NCBI GenBank assembly: GCA_026391945.1 | Contig: JAPLDA010000020.1 | Coordinates: 1-36,943 of the forward strand | Direction: 5' to 3' | Origin: Bacteroidota bacterium | Lineage (GTDB): Bacteria > Bacteroidota > Bacteroidia > AKYH767-A > 2013-40CM-41-45 | DNA length: 36,943 nt | Shown here: positions 8,751 to 15,538 of the stretch, in pieces | Numbering within the stretch: the stretch's first letter is position 1 | Layout of the letters: every line of letters begins with the position of its first letter | Position numbers and translations under genes: made by a program | The notes under the pieces: model-generated | What the model was told of the DNA's origin: nothing | What the model saw: only the letters and a program-made list of their open reading frames with translations | The model's database searches: none

Positions 8751-9308
8751 TCAGATCGTCATGATCTCTTTGTCTTTTGCTTCAAGGTGTTTATCAACCA
8801 TGGCAATAAACTGGTCGGTCATTTTTTGAATTTTGTCTTCTGCATCTTTTACCACATCTTCGGGCATGCCTTTGCTCTCATGTTTGGCATGTTCATTTGC
8901 TTCCCGTCGTGTGTTGCGAATGGCAACACGTGCATGCTCCGCTTCGGCTTTCGATTTTTTGACCAATTCTTTTCTTCTCTCTTCCGTGAGCACCGGAACG
9001 TTGATGCGGATAACGGTTCCGTCGTTCTGCGGATTGAAACCGAGGTTCGCCGCCTGGACAGCTTTCTCAATGGGGTGAAGCATGCTTTTTTCCCACGGCT
9101 GAATCATCAATGTCCGCGCATCCGGCGTACTGATGTTCGACACCTGGTTCAACGGCATATTGGTACCATAATAATCAACATGCAATCCTTCGAGCATGGC
9201 AGGGTTTGCCCTGCCTGCACGTATTTTTCCTAATTCAAGTTCAAGATGCTCAATGGCTTTCTTCATATGCGATTGAGTATCGTTAATGAGTTTGTTTAAA
9301 TCTAACAT
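8751..9308 (-). CDS. frr: Ribosome recycling factor
   Basis: 185 residues, the usual RRF length, from ATG 9308 (MLDLNKLINDTQSHMKKAIE). An in-frame start at 9389 would add 27 unrelated residues and overlap pyrH, so it is rejected. Family signatures are present: LGKIRAGRANPAML in the first helix, DVRT-like STPDARTLMIQPW, and a long C-terminal helix with RRKELVKKSKAEAEHARVAIRN. RRF splits post-termination ribosomes together with EF-G. It lies 70 bases downstream of pyrH, the standard bacterial pyrH-frr pairing. The order tsf-pyrH-frr is conserved in many bacteria. Confidence 0.97.
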   Translation of the reverse strand: MLDLNKLINDTQSHMKKAIEHLELELGKIRAGRANPAMLEGLHVDYYGTNMPLNQVSNISTPDARTLMIQPWEKSMLHPIEKAVQAANLGFNPQNDGTVIRINVPVLTEERRKELVKKSKAEAEHARVAIRNTRREANEHAKHESKGMPEDVVKDAEDKIQKMTDQFIAMVDKHLEAKDKEIMTI

Positions 9309-9378
9309 AGCAGTTATGTATTTATAGTTCTTGGCTCCGTGATAAATTCTCTTCCATGAATGTTTCTGGTTCTTACTT

Positions 9379-10089
9379 CTAAAACTCAACGAGTGTCCCG
9401 ACTGGTTTCCCTTCGAGAACTTTAATCAGGTTGCCCGTCTTGTTCATGTCGAAAACGATGATGGAGATTTTGTTTTCATTGCACAGGGTAAAGGCGGTAA
9501 GATCCATCACCTTCAATCCTTTTTCATACACTTCATCAAAGGTAACGGTATCATACTTTACTGCATCCTTGTGAATCTCCGGGTCGGCATTATAAATTCC
9601 ATCCACACGCGTACCTTTCAGGATCACGTCCGCTTCGATTTCAATGGCGCGTAACGAGGCTGCTGTATCGGTAGTGAAGTATGGGTTCCCGGTTCCCGCA
9701 CCGAAAATCACAACCCGTCCTTTTTCAAGATGTCTCACTGCCCTGCGCTTGATATACGGTTCACAAATCTGTTCCATCTTGATGGCTGACTGCAACCGGG
9801 TGATCACGCCGATTCTCTCCAATGCACTTTGCAAAGCCATGCTGTTGATGACGGTGGCCAGCATTCCCATGTAATCACCCTGCACACGGTCAATCACATC
9901 GTCCGTATCGTTGCCGACACCCCTGAAAATATTTCCGCCGCCGATCACGATGGCAAGCTGCACACCTTTATCCACAACGGTTTTGATATCGGCAGCATAT
10001 TTTTTCAGCCGGTCATGATCGATGCCGAATTCTTTGTCGCCCATCAGGGCTTCACCGCTTAGTTTCAAAAGAATGCGTTTGTATTTCAT
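9379..10089 (-). CDS. pyrH: UMP kinase (uridylate kinase)
   Basis: 236 residues from ATG 10089; a TTG immediately upstream would add one residue and is not needed. It is an amino acid kinase fold: [15 protein letters not shown] at the N-terminus binds the phosphates, [11 protein letters not shown] follows, then [15 protein letters not shown] and a C-terminal metal/nucleotide region with [13 protein letters not shown]. The enzyme phosphorylates UMP to UDP and commits pyrimidines to nucleic acid synthesis. It is separated from tsf by a strong terminator, so transcription of pyrH-frr probably starts in the 10090-10238 gap. There, minus-strand TACATTTG (10234-10227) matches the -7 consensus, though no TTG is correctly spaced. 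Confidence 0.97.
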   Translation of the reverse strand: MKYKRILLKLSGEALMGDKEFGIDHDRLKKYAADIKTVVDKGVQLAIVIGGGNIFRGVGNDTDDVIDRVQGDYMGMLATVINSMALQSALERIGVITRLQSAIKMEQICEPYIKRRAVRHLEKGRVVIFGAGTGNPYFTTDTAASLRAIEIEADVILKGTRVDGIYNADPEIHKDAVKYDTVTFDEVYEKGLKVMDLTAFTLCNENKISIIVFDMNKTGNLIKVLEGKPVGTLVEF

Positions 10090-10238
10090 CAAGGTATGTT
10101 TTTTTAAAAGACTGACGGAACCCGCTACCTATTTTTTTCTGTTCTGTTTGTAACTTGGCAAGAAGCGGATTTCATAAAATCGGTCGGACAATGGTGACGC
10201 GAATTTATTCAATAATGATTCGATTCCAAATGTACGGG

Positions 10239-10272
10239 CAAAAAAAAGCCCCCCGTAGAAGTACGGGGGGCT
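10239..10272 (-). terminator. Strong Rho-independent terminator between tsf and pyrH
   Basis: AGCCCCCCGTA (10247-10257) pairs perfectly with TACGGGGGGCT (10262-10272) around a four-base loop; on the minus strand a run of eight T follows. It ends the rplM-rpsI-rpsB-tsf transcript. Confidence 0.95.
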
Positions 10273-10279
10273 AAAATGA

Positions 10280-11116
10280 TTATCCGAGTTTTACTCTTTT
10301 GATGGAAGTGATCTTCAGATTTTTGTCGATCCCTTCGAGATACTGTCGGATGGTTTTCTTTTCGTCCTTGATGAAACCCTGGTTCAACAGCGTGTATTCG
10401 TTATAAAACTTGTTGAGTTTACCCTGTGCGATTTTCTCAATCATGTTTTCCGGCTTACCTTCCTGGCGCGCCTGTTCTTTACCGATTTCAATTTCACGCT
10501 CAATCAGTTTCTGATCCACATCGTCCTTATCGATGGCAACAGGAGCCATGGCAGCAACCTGCATGGCTACATCTCTTCCTGCATCATCAATTCCTGCAGG
10601 AGCGGCGCTGAAGCCAACCATGGAAGTGAGTTTATTTCCCGGGTGATTGTAAACGATTACTTTCCCTGTGGATACGGTTTGATAATCCACGACATCAATC
10701 TTCTCCCCTATTTTTCCAATCTGGTCGAGTAATGTTTCTGCCACGGTGAGGTTACCAAGCTTTAATGCTTTTAACTCTTCCGCGTTGGCGGGATTATTCT
10801 GAATGGCAAGATCAAGAATGCTCTCGCCGTATTTAATAAAGTCAGCATTTTTTGCCACGAAATCCGTTTCGCAGCACACAGCCACTACGGCGCCGCGGCT
10901 TCCGTCGGCGGTTACTTTTCCGAATACATATCCTTCTTTCGCTTCACGGTCCTGACGGTTCGCAGCGATCTTCGATCCTCTCTTCCTGAGGATATCAATG
11001 GCTGCTTCGAAATCGCCGCTGGATTCCATCAGCGCTTTTTTGCAATCCATCATTCCTGCACCAGTTTGCTGGCGAAGTTTGTTTACATCGGCGGCGGTTA
11101 TGGTCATAGTTGTCAT
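10280..11116 (-). CDS. tsf: Translation elongation factor Ts
   Basis: 278 residues from ATG 11116; an alternative ATG at 11107 (MTITAADVNKLR) better resembles the usual family start and would give 275 residues. Diagnostic motifs are RQQTGAGMMDCKKAL in the UBA-like N-terminal domain, TDFVAKN, and the EF-Tu-contacting core. EF-Ts exchanges GDP for GTP on EF-Tu. It follows rpsB by 32 bases, the near-universal rpsB-tsf pair, and is closed by the terminator at 10239-10272. Confidence 0.97.
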   Translation of the reverse strand: MTTMTITAADVNKLRQQTGAGMMDCKKALMESSGDFEAAIDILRKRGSKIAANRQDREAKEGYVFGKVTADGSRGAVVAVCCETDFVAKNADFIKYGESILDLAIQNNPANAEELKALKLGNLTVAETLLDQIGKIGEKIDVVDYQTVSTGKVIVYNHPGNKLTSMVGFSAAPAGIDDAGRDVAMQVAAMAPVAIDKDDVDQKLIEREIEIGKEQARQEGKPENMIEKIAQGKLNKFYNEYTLLNQGFIKDEKKTIRQYLEGIDKNLKITSIKRVKLG

Positions 11117-11148
11117 TATTCTTACTCGGTTATTTTTTATGGTAATGC

Positions 11149-12027
11149 TTATTCGCTTTTCTTTTTTCCAACCGGTTTTCCGGGACCAGCTTTGCGCGGA
11201 CGAAGATTTGATTTTGGTTTTTCTGATGCCACTACTTCTGTTTCATCTTCTTCACCCACAGCAAAAACTTTTTCTTTGCCTTCTTCTCCGGCTGCATGTT
11301 GTTCTTCAGTCTCTTTGTCCTTCTCCATTTCCTTATCCTGCTTTCTTTCTGACAAACCTTCTTCGATGGCTTTCACCATGGATTCAACAATCAGCGCAAT
11401 GGATTTGGTTGCATCGTCATTCGCCGGGATAGCGAAGTCAACTTCCGTAGGATCGGTATTGGTATCGGTGATTGCAAAAGTCGGGATGTTCAGTTTTCGC
11501 GCTTCCGAAACGGCAATGTGTTCTTTCATGGTATCCACGATGAACAAGGCGGCTGGAAGGCGGGAGAGATCGATGATGCTGCCCAGGAATTTTTCCATCT
11601 TCGCTTTCTGACGAGTAATCTGCAGACGCTCTTTTTTTGAAATGTTATCAAAGGTGCCGTCAGTAGCCATCTTGTCGAATCCTGTCATCTTCTTCACCGA
11701 CTTGCGAACGGTAGAAAAGTTGGTCAGCATTCCGCCGGGCCAGCGCTCCACGATGAACGGCATTCCAACACGCTGAGCTGCGCTGGTAACGATGTCCTTC
11801 GCCTGCTTTTTCGTGGCAACAAAAAGAATTTTCTTTCCTGACTTGGCGATCTGTTTCATGGCATTGGCAGCCTCATCAATCTTAGCAACTGTTTTGTTGA
11901 GATCGATGATGTGGATGCCACGTGCTTCCATGAAAATATAAGGAGCCATTTTGGGATTCCATTTGCTTTTTAGGTGGCCGAAATGTGCACCTGAATCGAG
12001 TAATTCCTGGTATGAAACTCTTGACAT
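11149..12027 (-). CDS. rpsB: 30S ribosomal protein S2
   Basis: 292 residues. The conserved S2 core spans residues 1-228: LLDSGAHFGHLKSKWNPKM, IIDLNKTV, RWPGGMLTNF, and ITDTNTDPTEVDFAIPANDD. The last 64 residues or so are a charged low-complexity tail rich in Glu and Lys, ending KPVGKKKSE, longer than in E. coli S2 (241 residues). Tails of this kind occur in other Bacteroidota. S2 joins the small subunit late and helps dock S1 and the mRNA. It lies in the operon rplM-rpsI-rpsB-tsf, with a 97-base gap upstream containing an inverted repeat. Confidence 0.97.
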   Translation of the reverse strand: MSRVSYQELLDSGAHFGHLKSKWNPKMAPYIFMEARGIHIIDLNKTVAKIDEAANAMKQIAKSGKKILFVATKKQAKDIVTSAAQRVGMPFIVERWPGGMLTNFSTVRKSVKKMTGFDKMATDGTFDNISKKERLQITRQKAKMEKFLGSIIDLSRLPAALFIVDTMKEHIAVSEARKLNIPTFAITDTNTDPTEVDFAIPANDDATKSIALIVESMVKAIEEGLSERKQDKEMEKDKETEEQHAAGEEGKEKVFAVGEEDETEVVASEKPKSNLRPRKAGPGKPVGKKKSE

Positions 12028-12032
12028 TGTTT

Positions 12033-12107
12033 ATTGAAGATTGAAGATTGGATATGTATTGTTAAAAACCTAAGAATGATAATTGAAACAAATCTTCAAT
12101 CTTCAAT
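12033..12107. repeat. 17-bp perfect inverted repeat of 7-base words between rpsI and rpsB
   Basis: ATTGAAGATTGAAGATT (12033-12049) is the exact reverse complement of bases 12091-12107, with 41 bases between. Each arm repeats a 7-base word (ATTGAAG; CAATCTT). No T tract follows the stem in the operon direction. It may form a long mRNA hairpin between the rpsI and rpsB coding regions. Confidence 0.9.
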
Positions 12108-12124
12108 CTTAAATTTTCAATGGT

Positions 12125-12511
12125 TTAACGTTTACTGAACTGGAATCTCTTACGGGCTTTCTTCTGACCTGGCTTTTTCCTTTCAACCATCCTCGGATCA
12201 CGTGTCAAAAGTCCGGCTTTACGAAGTGTTGATTTATGCTCTTCGTTGATTTTCACCAGGGCTCTCGCAACAGCAAGTCTTACGGCTTCTGCCTGTCCGG
12301 TGATTCCACCTCCGGTAACATTCACCACAATATCAAAAGCATCTTTTGCATTGATCGCTTCCTGCGACTGGTTCACGATGTACTGAAGCGGTCCGGTTGG
12401 AAAGTATTCTTTATAATCACGTTTATTAACAGTGATGGTTCCTTTTCCCGCCTCAAGATAAATACGGGCAATGGATGTTTTTCTTCTTCCGATGGAATGG
12501 GTTATTGACAT
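12125..12511 (-). CDS. rpsI: 30S ribosomal protein S9
   Basis: 128 residues, normal length. Conserved motifs are IGRRKTSIARIYLEAGKGTITVN at the N-terminus, VTGGGITGQAEAVRLAVARAL in the middle and DPRMVERKKPGQKKARKRFQFSKR at the end. The C-terminal Lys/Arg tail reaches the P-site tRNA in known ribosome structures. It starts 10 bases after the rplM stop, as in the universal rplM-rpsI pair. Confidence 0.98.
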   Translation of the reverse strand: MSITHSIGRRKTSIARIYLEAGKGTITVNKRDYKEYFPTGPLQYIVNQSQEAINAKDAFDIVVNVTGGGITGQAEAVRLAVARALVKINEEHKSTLRKAGLLTRDPRMVERKKPGQKKARKRFQFSKR

Positions 12512-12521
12512 GCTTATTCTG

Positions 12522-12968
12522 TTATGAAAGTTTTATTGCTTTGGGTTGTTGAGCCGTGTGAGGATGTTCTGTTCCCGCATATACATGCAGGTTGCTGAAA
12601 ATAGCGCGGCCTAATTTTGTTTTTGGCAACATGCCTCTTACCGCATTTTCAATGATGAGCTCAGGCTTCTTTTTCAGCCACTCTGTCGGCGTTGCAAAAC
12701 GCTGTCCGCCCGGGTAACCGGTATAACGAACATATTCTTTCTCTGTCCATTTATTACCTGTTAACTTCACCTTCTCAGCATTGATCACAATCACATGATC
12801 ACCGCAATCCACATGAGGAGTGTAGTTGGTTTTGTTTTTTCCACGAATCATCATGGCCACCTGCGATGAGAAACGGCCGAGAACCTGGTCTTCAGCATCT
12901 ACAATCACCCAGTTCTTCGTAACTGTTTTGATGTTTGCTGAAATGGTCTTATAACTTAATGCTTCCAC
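12522..12968 (-). CDS. rplM: 50S ribosomal protein L13
   Basis: 148 residues from a GTG at 12968, giving (M)EALSYKTISANIKTVTKNW, which matches the start of L13 in other Bacteroidota. An in-frame GTG at 13013 would add 15 unrelated residues and run into the leader hairpin, so it is less likely. Family motifs: WVIVDAEDQVLGR, YTPHVDCGDHVIVINAEKV, YTGYPGGQR and the C-terminal YAGTEHPHTAQQP. L13 is an early-assembling 23S rRNA-binding protein and a regulator of its own operon in some bacteria. It heads the rplM-rpsI-rpsB-tsf operon. Confidence 0.96.
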   Translation of the reverse strand: MEALSYKTISANIKTVTKNWVIVDAEDQVLGRFSSQVAMMIRGKNKTNYTPHVDCGDHVIVINAEKVKLTGNKWTEKEYVRYTGYPGGQRFATPTEWLKKKPELIIENAVRGMLPKTKLGRAIFSNLHVYAGTEHPHTAQQPKAIKLS

Positions 12969-13004
12969 TTTAGTACTGATTTTAAAGGATTTTACTGTCA
13001 ATTC

Positions 13005-13065
13005 ATCCCACACACCGGGATTCCCTAAGGGGACGCAAAAGTAGGATTATTTTCTTTTCCTGCAA
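13005..13065 (-). promoter_or_regulatory. rplM operon promoter and hairpin leader
   Basis: On the minus strand TACTTTTG (13043-13036) is a perfect -7 box and TTG (13065-13063) lies exactly 19 bases upstream, the classical Bacteroidota arrangement. The predicted leader then holds CCC-TAA-GGG (13023-13031) and ATCCC/GGGAT (13005-13009 with 13017-13021, 7-base loop) before the GTG start at 12968. The two short hairpins could be a ribosomal-protein autoregulation site; that part is inference. Confidence 0.75.
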
Positions 13066-13264
13066 AACCTATTGTAAATATTTATAAAGGAGCGACTGTG
13101 GAGGGATAAGGCGTATCGTTCAGGCCGTTTCGTCGCAATAGAAAATGCGATAAGGAGCGATAATGAACGATTTCAATCCGACTTTCTTCCTGCCATCCGC
13201 TCCAAACCCTCCTCTGCACAAGCCATCGCCTCCGGGTTTTTCGCTGCTGTCGGGGCTACTAAGA

Positions 13265-13629
13265 AAATTCCTGCTGCCGCCATTTGCATTTACAGAACAC
13301 GGTGTTGCCATGCTTGCGAATATTTTGAAGAGTAAAAAAGCCCGGCAAACAAGCATCTCCATCGTGCGGGCATTTATTGCTCTGAAAGAATTTGCACTCA
13401 ACCATTCCGCTTTATCAGAAAAGATAAAAAAATTTAAAAAAAAATACAACAAACAATTTAAAGATGTGTATGAGGCAATCCATTATACCATTTACAATAC
13501 TCAAGATAAAATAATCCAATCCGCCTTGGCGGAGGTGTTAAGCCGATAGAGTATCTGTATTACCTTTTGCAAAAAGACAAACTGCTAATCGAACAGGAAA
13601 AACGAAAACGAATCGGATTTAAAACTTAA
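13265..13629 (+). pseudogene. Broken ORF6N/KilA-N-type DNA-binding protein gene (C-terminal part)
   Basis: The frame from about 13265 reads KFLLPPFAFTEHGVAMLANI, then SISIVRAFIALKEFALNH and KKYNKQFKDVYEAIH. This is the characteristic second half of ORF6N-domain proteins (phage-antirepressor-like). Translation is then broken by an inserted sequence (13486-13558) carrying a stop. The tail resumes one frame over at 13561 as YLLQKDKLLIEQEKRKRIGF and ends at 13629. Deleting 13484-13560 (77 nt) rejoins EAIHY and LLQKDK in one frame. The N-terminal DNA-binding half is absent; the upstream 13163-13264 sequence is open but does not resemble the family. It is a decaying accessory gene. Confidence 0.8.
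13486..13558. mobile_element. Small structured insertion (copy A) with ATTA target duplication
   Basis: The 73-base segment is flanked by ATTA (13482-13485) and ATTA (13559-13562). Excising it with one ATTA restores the ORF6N reading frame. The core 13499-13560 matches 27968-28029 at 53 of 62 positions without gaps. Internal pairings are ATACTC/GAGTAT (13497-13502 with 13549-13554) and TCCGCC/GGCGGA (13520-13525 with 13528-13533). There is no coding capacity, so it would need a transposase in trans. Element type is inferred (MITE- or REP-like). Confidence 0.75.
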
Positions 13630-13638
13630 GAAAAGTAT

Positions 13639-14088
13639 TTACCCTCTCAGCTTATCCAGCAAATCATTCAAATGCTTTTTTTCCTTTTCATCAAGGTTTG
13701 AAAAAAAACCATCAAAAAGTTGTTCCTCTTTATCAAGTTCAGCCAAAAGTTTCAATCCCTTTTTATTGATAAACACATCGCAGTTTCGCCTGTCGCTCGC
13801 ACAAATATGCCTGTCCACCAGTCCTTTTACCCTGAGCTTTTCAACAATGCGTGAAGCATCGCTCATCTTGTCGAGCATGCGTTCTTTCAGCAGTTTGATG
13901 GTGGCCGGATCCGGGTGTTGCCCGCGGAGAATTCTCAGCACATTAAACTGCTGTCCGGTGATGCCGTATTTTTTAAAATGATTCTGGCTGAAAGCATCCA
14001 TCCAGTTAAACGTATAAATCAGGTTCACACCCAACTTATGCGTTTCATTTCTGAATTTCTTCTGCAATATTTCGTCTTCCAGTTTCAT
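13639..14088 (-). CDS. MarR family transcriptional regulator
   Basis: 149 residues, typical MarR length. The winged-helix core includes YGITGQQFNVLRILRGQHPD, then KERMLDKMSDASRIVEKLRVKGLVDR (recognition helix region) and the wing ICASDRRNCDVFINKKG. MarR proteins bind palindromes as dimers and usually repress nearby genes until a phenolic or oxidant signal releases them. A perfect palindrome lies 10 bases before its start (14098-14113) and another on the yceI promoter (16178-16195). The adjacent pirin, CDGSH, isomerase-like and YceI genes are its likely regulon. Confidence 0.9.
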   Translation of the reverse strand: MKLEDEILQKKFRNETHKLGVNLIYTFNWMDAFSQNHFKKYGITGQQFNVLRILRGQHPDPATIKLLKERMLDKMSDASRIVEKLRVKGLVDRHICASDRRNCDVFINKKGLKLLAELDKEEQLFDGFFSNLDEKEKKHLNDLLDKLRG

Positions 14089-14097
14089 GTTATTAAT

Positions 14098-14113
14098 TTG
14101 AAAATGTTTTCAA
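14098..14113. promoter_or_regulatory. Palindrome upstream of marR (candidate operator)
   Basis: TTGAAAATGTTTTCAA is a palindrome with 7-bp arms around TG, 10 bases from the marR start codon. It shares AAAATGTTTT with the palindrome at 16201-16214. Autoregulation is inferred. Confidence 0.45.
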
Positions 14114-14164
14114 TAGTATCAATTCATTATCAAATGATCAAATCAGAACATCGTCCAATCAGGT

Positions 14165-14875
14165 TTACCGCATCGGAACTTCCACGATCAGCAATTCGGA
14201 ATCTTCTGAGGCTGTCATATCAAACCTTTCCGTTTCAGAAATTCCAATGGCATCTCTTCTTGATAATTTTTCTCCGGAAGTTTCAACTGCGCCTTTGATC
14301 ACCATCACATAGGCTCCGTTTCCTTCTTTCATAAACGGGTATGAAAGGGATGTGCCTTTGCTTAGGTTCGTCAAAGAGATGGCAGCTTCCTGGTGGATGT
14401 ACAATTCATCACCACTTCTGAAACCCGAAGCAACCGTTTGAATTTTATTTTTTCTTTCTTCAACAGAAAAAGTTTTCTGATCGTACCCCGGCTTGATTCC
14501 GTTCTCTTTGGGAAATATCCAGAGCTGGAACAGATTTGTTTTTTCCGCCGGCAGCGGGTTGAATTCAGAATGCATCACTCCCGTTCCGGCACTCATCACC
14601 TGCACATCGCCGGGTTTGATCACGGACCCATTTCCCATGTTGTCCTTATGCTGCAACGCTCCCTCCAGGATGATGGTGATGATTTCCATGTCGCTGTGCG
14701 GATGCATTCCAAACCCTTCTCCTCCTTCGATGATGTCGTCATTCAGAACGCGTAACATTCCGAAATGAATTTTGGACGGATCATACCAGTTGGCAAAACT
14801 GAAACTGTGGTGTGCGTCCAGCCAGCCATGATGAGCATGACCTCTTTCTGTAGCACGGTGAATGATTTTTTTCAT
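14165..14875 (-). CDS. Pirin family protein (cupin, possible quercetin dioxygenase)
   Basis: 236 residues. The pirin signature is HHGWLDAHHSFSFANWYDP at about 15-33, followed by the metal-binding cupin motif GFGMHPHSDMEIITIILEG, with the His, His and Glu ligands seen in YhhW-type pirins. GDVQVMSAGTGVMHSEFN adds the fourth ligand region. Bacterial pirins bind Fe(II) or similar metal and some oxidise quercetin; others act as redox sensors or partners of dehydrogenases. It is followed by marR on the same strand after a 76-base gap. The cluster context (CDGSH, YceI, MarR) favours an oxidative or aromatic-compound stress role, which is inference. Confidence 0.92.
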   Translation of the reverse strand: MKKIIHRATERGHAHHGWLDAHHSFSFANWYDPSKIHFGMLRVLNDDIIEGGEGFGMHPHSDMEIITIILEGALQHKDNMGNGSVIKPGDVQVMSAGTGVMHSEFNPLPAEKTNLFQLWIFPKENGIKPGYDQKTFSVEERKNKIQTVASGFRSGDELYIHQEAAISLTNLSKGTSLSYPFMKEGNGAYVMVIKGAVETSGEKLSRRDAIGISETERFDMTASEDSELLIVEVPMR

Positions 14876-14920
14876 AGATGAGCGTCTTATTGAAACAAAC
14901 GAAGAAATAGTTAAGAGTCG

Positions 14921-15003
14921 ATTAAGTTGAGTGAGTTAATTAAGTTGAATGGAATCCGAATAATACTCAAATTACTCAATCAACCAATCAACTTAATTAC
15001 TCA
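14921..15003. repeat. Word-repeat island with long imperfect inverted repeat upstream of pirin
   Basis: TAATTAAGTTGA (14937-14948) is the exact reverse complement of bases 14988-14999, and the pairing continues with TGAG/CTCA after a one-base bulge. Both halves are made of recurring words (AAGTTGA, GAGTTAA; ATTACTC, AATCAAC). It lies in the gap between the CDGSH gene and pirin. Confidence 0.75.
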
Positions 15004-15228
15004 TCACCTGTCCAGCACATCAGAACCTTTATGAGCCCCGTCACAAAAGGGTTTGTTCACCGATAACCCGCAACGGCAGAGTGCAATGTTACCTTCTTTT
15101 TCTTCTGATACTCCCTCTTTATTAACGAGTGTAATTTTTCCCTGTACAAGGTAAGGGCCTTTGTCAAGAATCGCAATTTTTGTTTGTTCCATAATATTTT
15201 TGTTTTTAAAAATGTTTGTCGCTTTCAT
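15004..15228 (-). CDS. CDGSH iron-sulfur domain protein
   Basis: 74 residues from ATG 15228, or 62 from ATG 15192 (MEQTKIAILDKGPY), which looks more like the family start. The CDGSH motif is complete: CRCGLSVNKPFCDGAH gives the three Cys and one His ligands of a redox-active [2Fe-2S] cluster. MitoNEET-type clusters transfer electrons or clusters and respond to redox stress. The 15228 ATG overlaps the stop of the upstream gene by one base (TAATG), which would allow translational coupling. Which start is used is not decidable here. Confidence 0.92.
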   Translation of the reverse strand: MKATNIFKNKNIMEQTKIAILDKGPYLVQGKITLVNKEGVSEEKEGNIALCRCGLSVNKPFCDGAHKGSDVLDR

Positions 15229-15524
15229 TAATTCAGTGAAACTTTTGGAATGTTCACATAGATGCTGTTGTGAAACATGAGTTCGATGATTTCCGGTTTC
15301 ATGAAACCAATCAACGGGAATTCCGACAGCACTTCGATCACATTGATTTCAGATTCGGCTTCCATTACTACCCAGAGTTTACTCCGGTCGGAAGCCAGGG
15401 AATAACTGGTGATGATTCCTTTCCTCATCAGTGAATTCACCATAGCCCGCTGTTCCGGTATGAGTGAAATGAATTCTTCTGTAAACTCATCGGTGAGTTT
15501 GATCGATATCATGAACTGTTTCAT
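15228..15524 (-). CDS. Muconolactone isomerase-like / YCII-like small protein
   Basis: 98 residues. The pattern MKQFMISIKLTDEFTEEFISL, then EQRAMVNSLMRKGIITSYSLA and SKLWVVMEAESEINVIEVLSEFP, fits the ferredoxin-like dimeric fold of muconolactone delta-isomerase-like proteins. In such stress clusters these are usually not true catabolic isomerases, and no other catechol pathway gene is present. It starts 14 bases after yceI and overlaps the CDGSH gene by one base, so yceI, this gene and CDGSH probably form one transcript. The specific function is unknown. Confidence 0.6.
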   Translation of the reverse strand: MKQFMISIKLTDEFTEEFISLIPEQRAMVNSLMRKGIITSYSLASDRSKLWVVMEAESEINVIEVLSEFPLIGFMKPEIIELMFHNSIYVNIPKVSLN

Positions 15525-15538
15525 GGCTACTTTGTTTT

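Noticed and set aside
9309-9389. 27-residue N-terminal extension of frr
   Set aside because: It overlaps the pyrH stop and lacks RRF similarity; ATG 9308 gives the standard 185 residues.
12969-13013. GTG 13013 as rplM start
   Set aside because: It adds residues not found in L13 and would place the start within the leader hairpin; GTG 12968 matches the family.
13163-13264. Upstream part of the plus-strand frame before the ORF6N remnant
   Set aside because: It is Pro/Ser/Leu-rich and unlike the ORF6N N-terminal domain; probably unrelated sequence joined by deletion.
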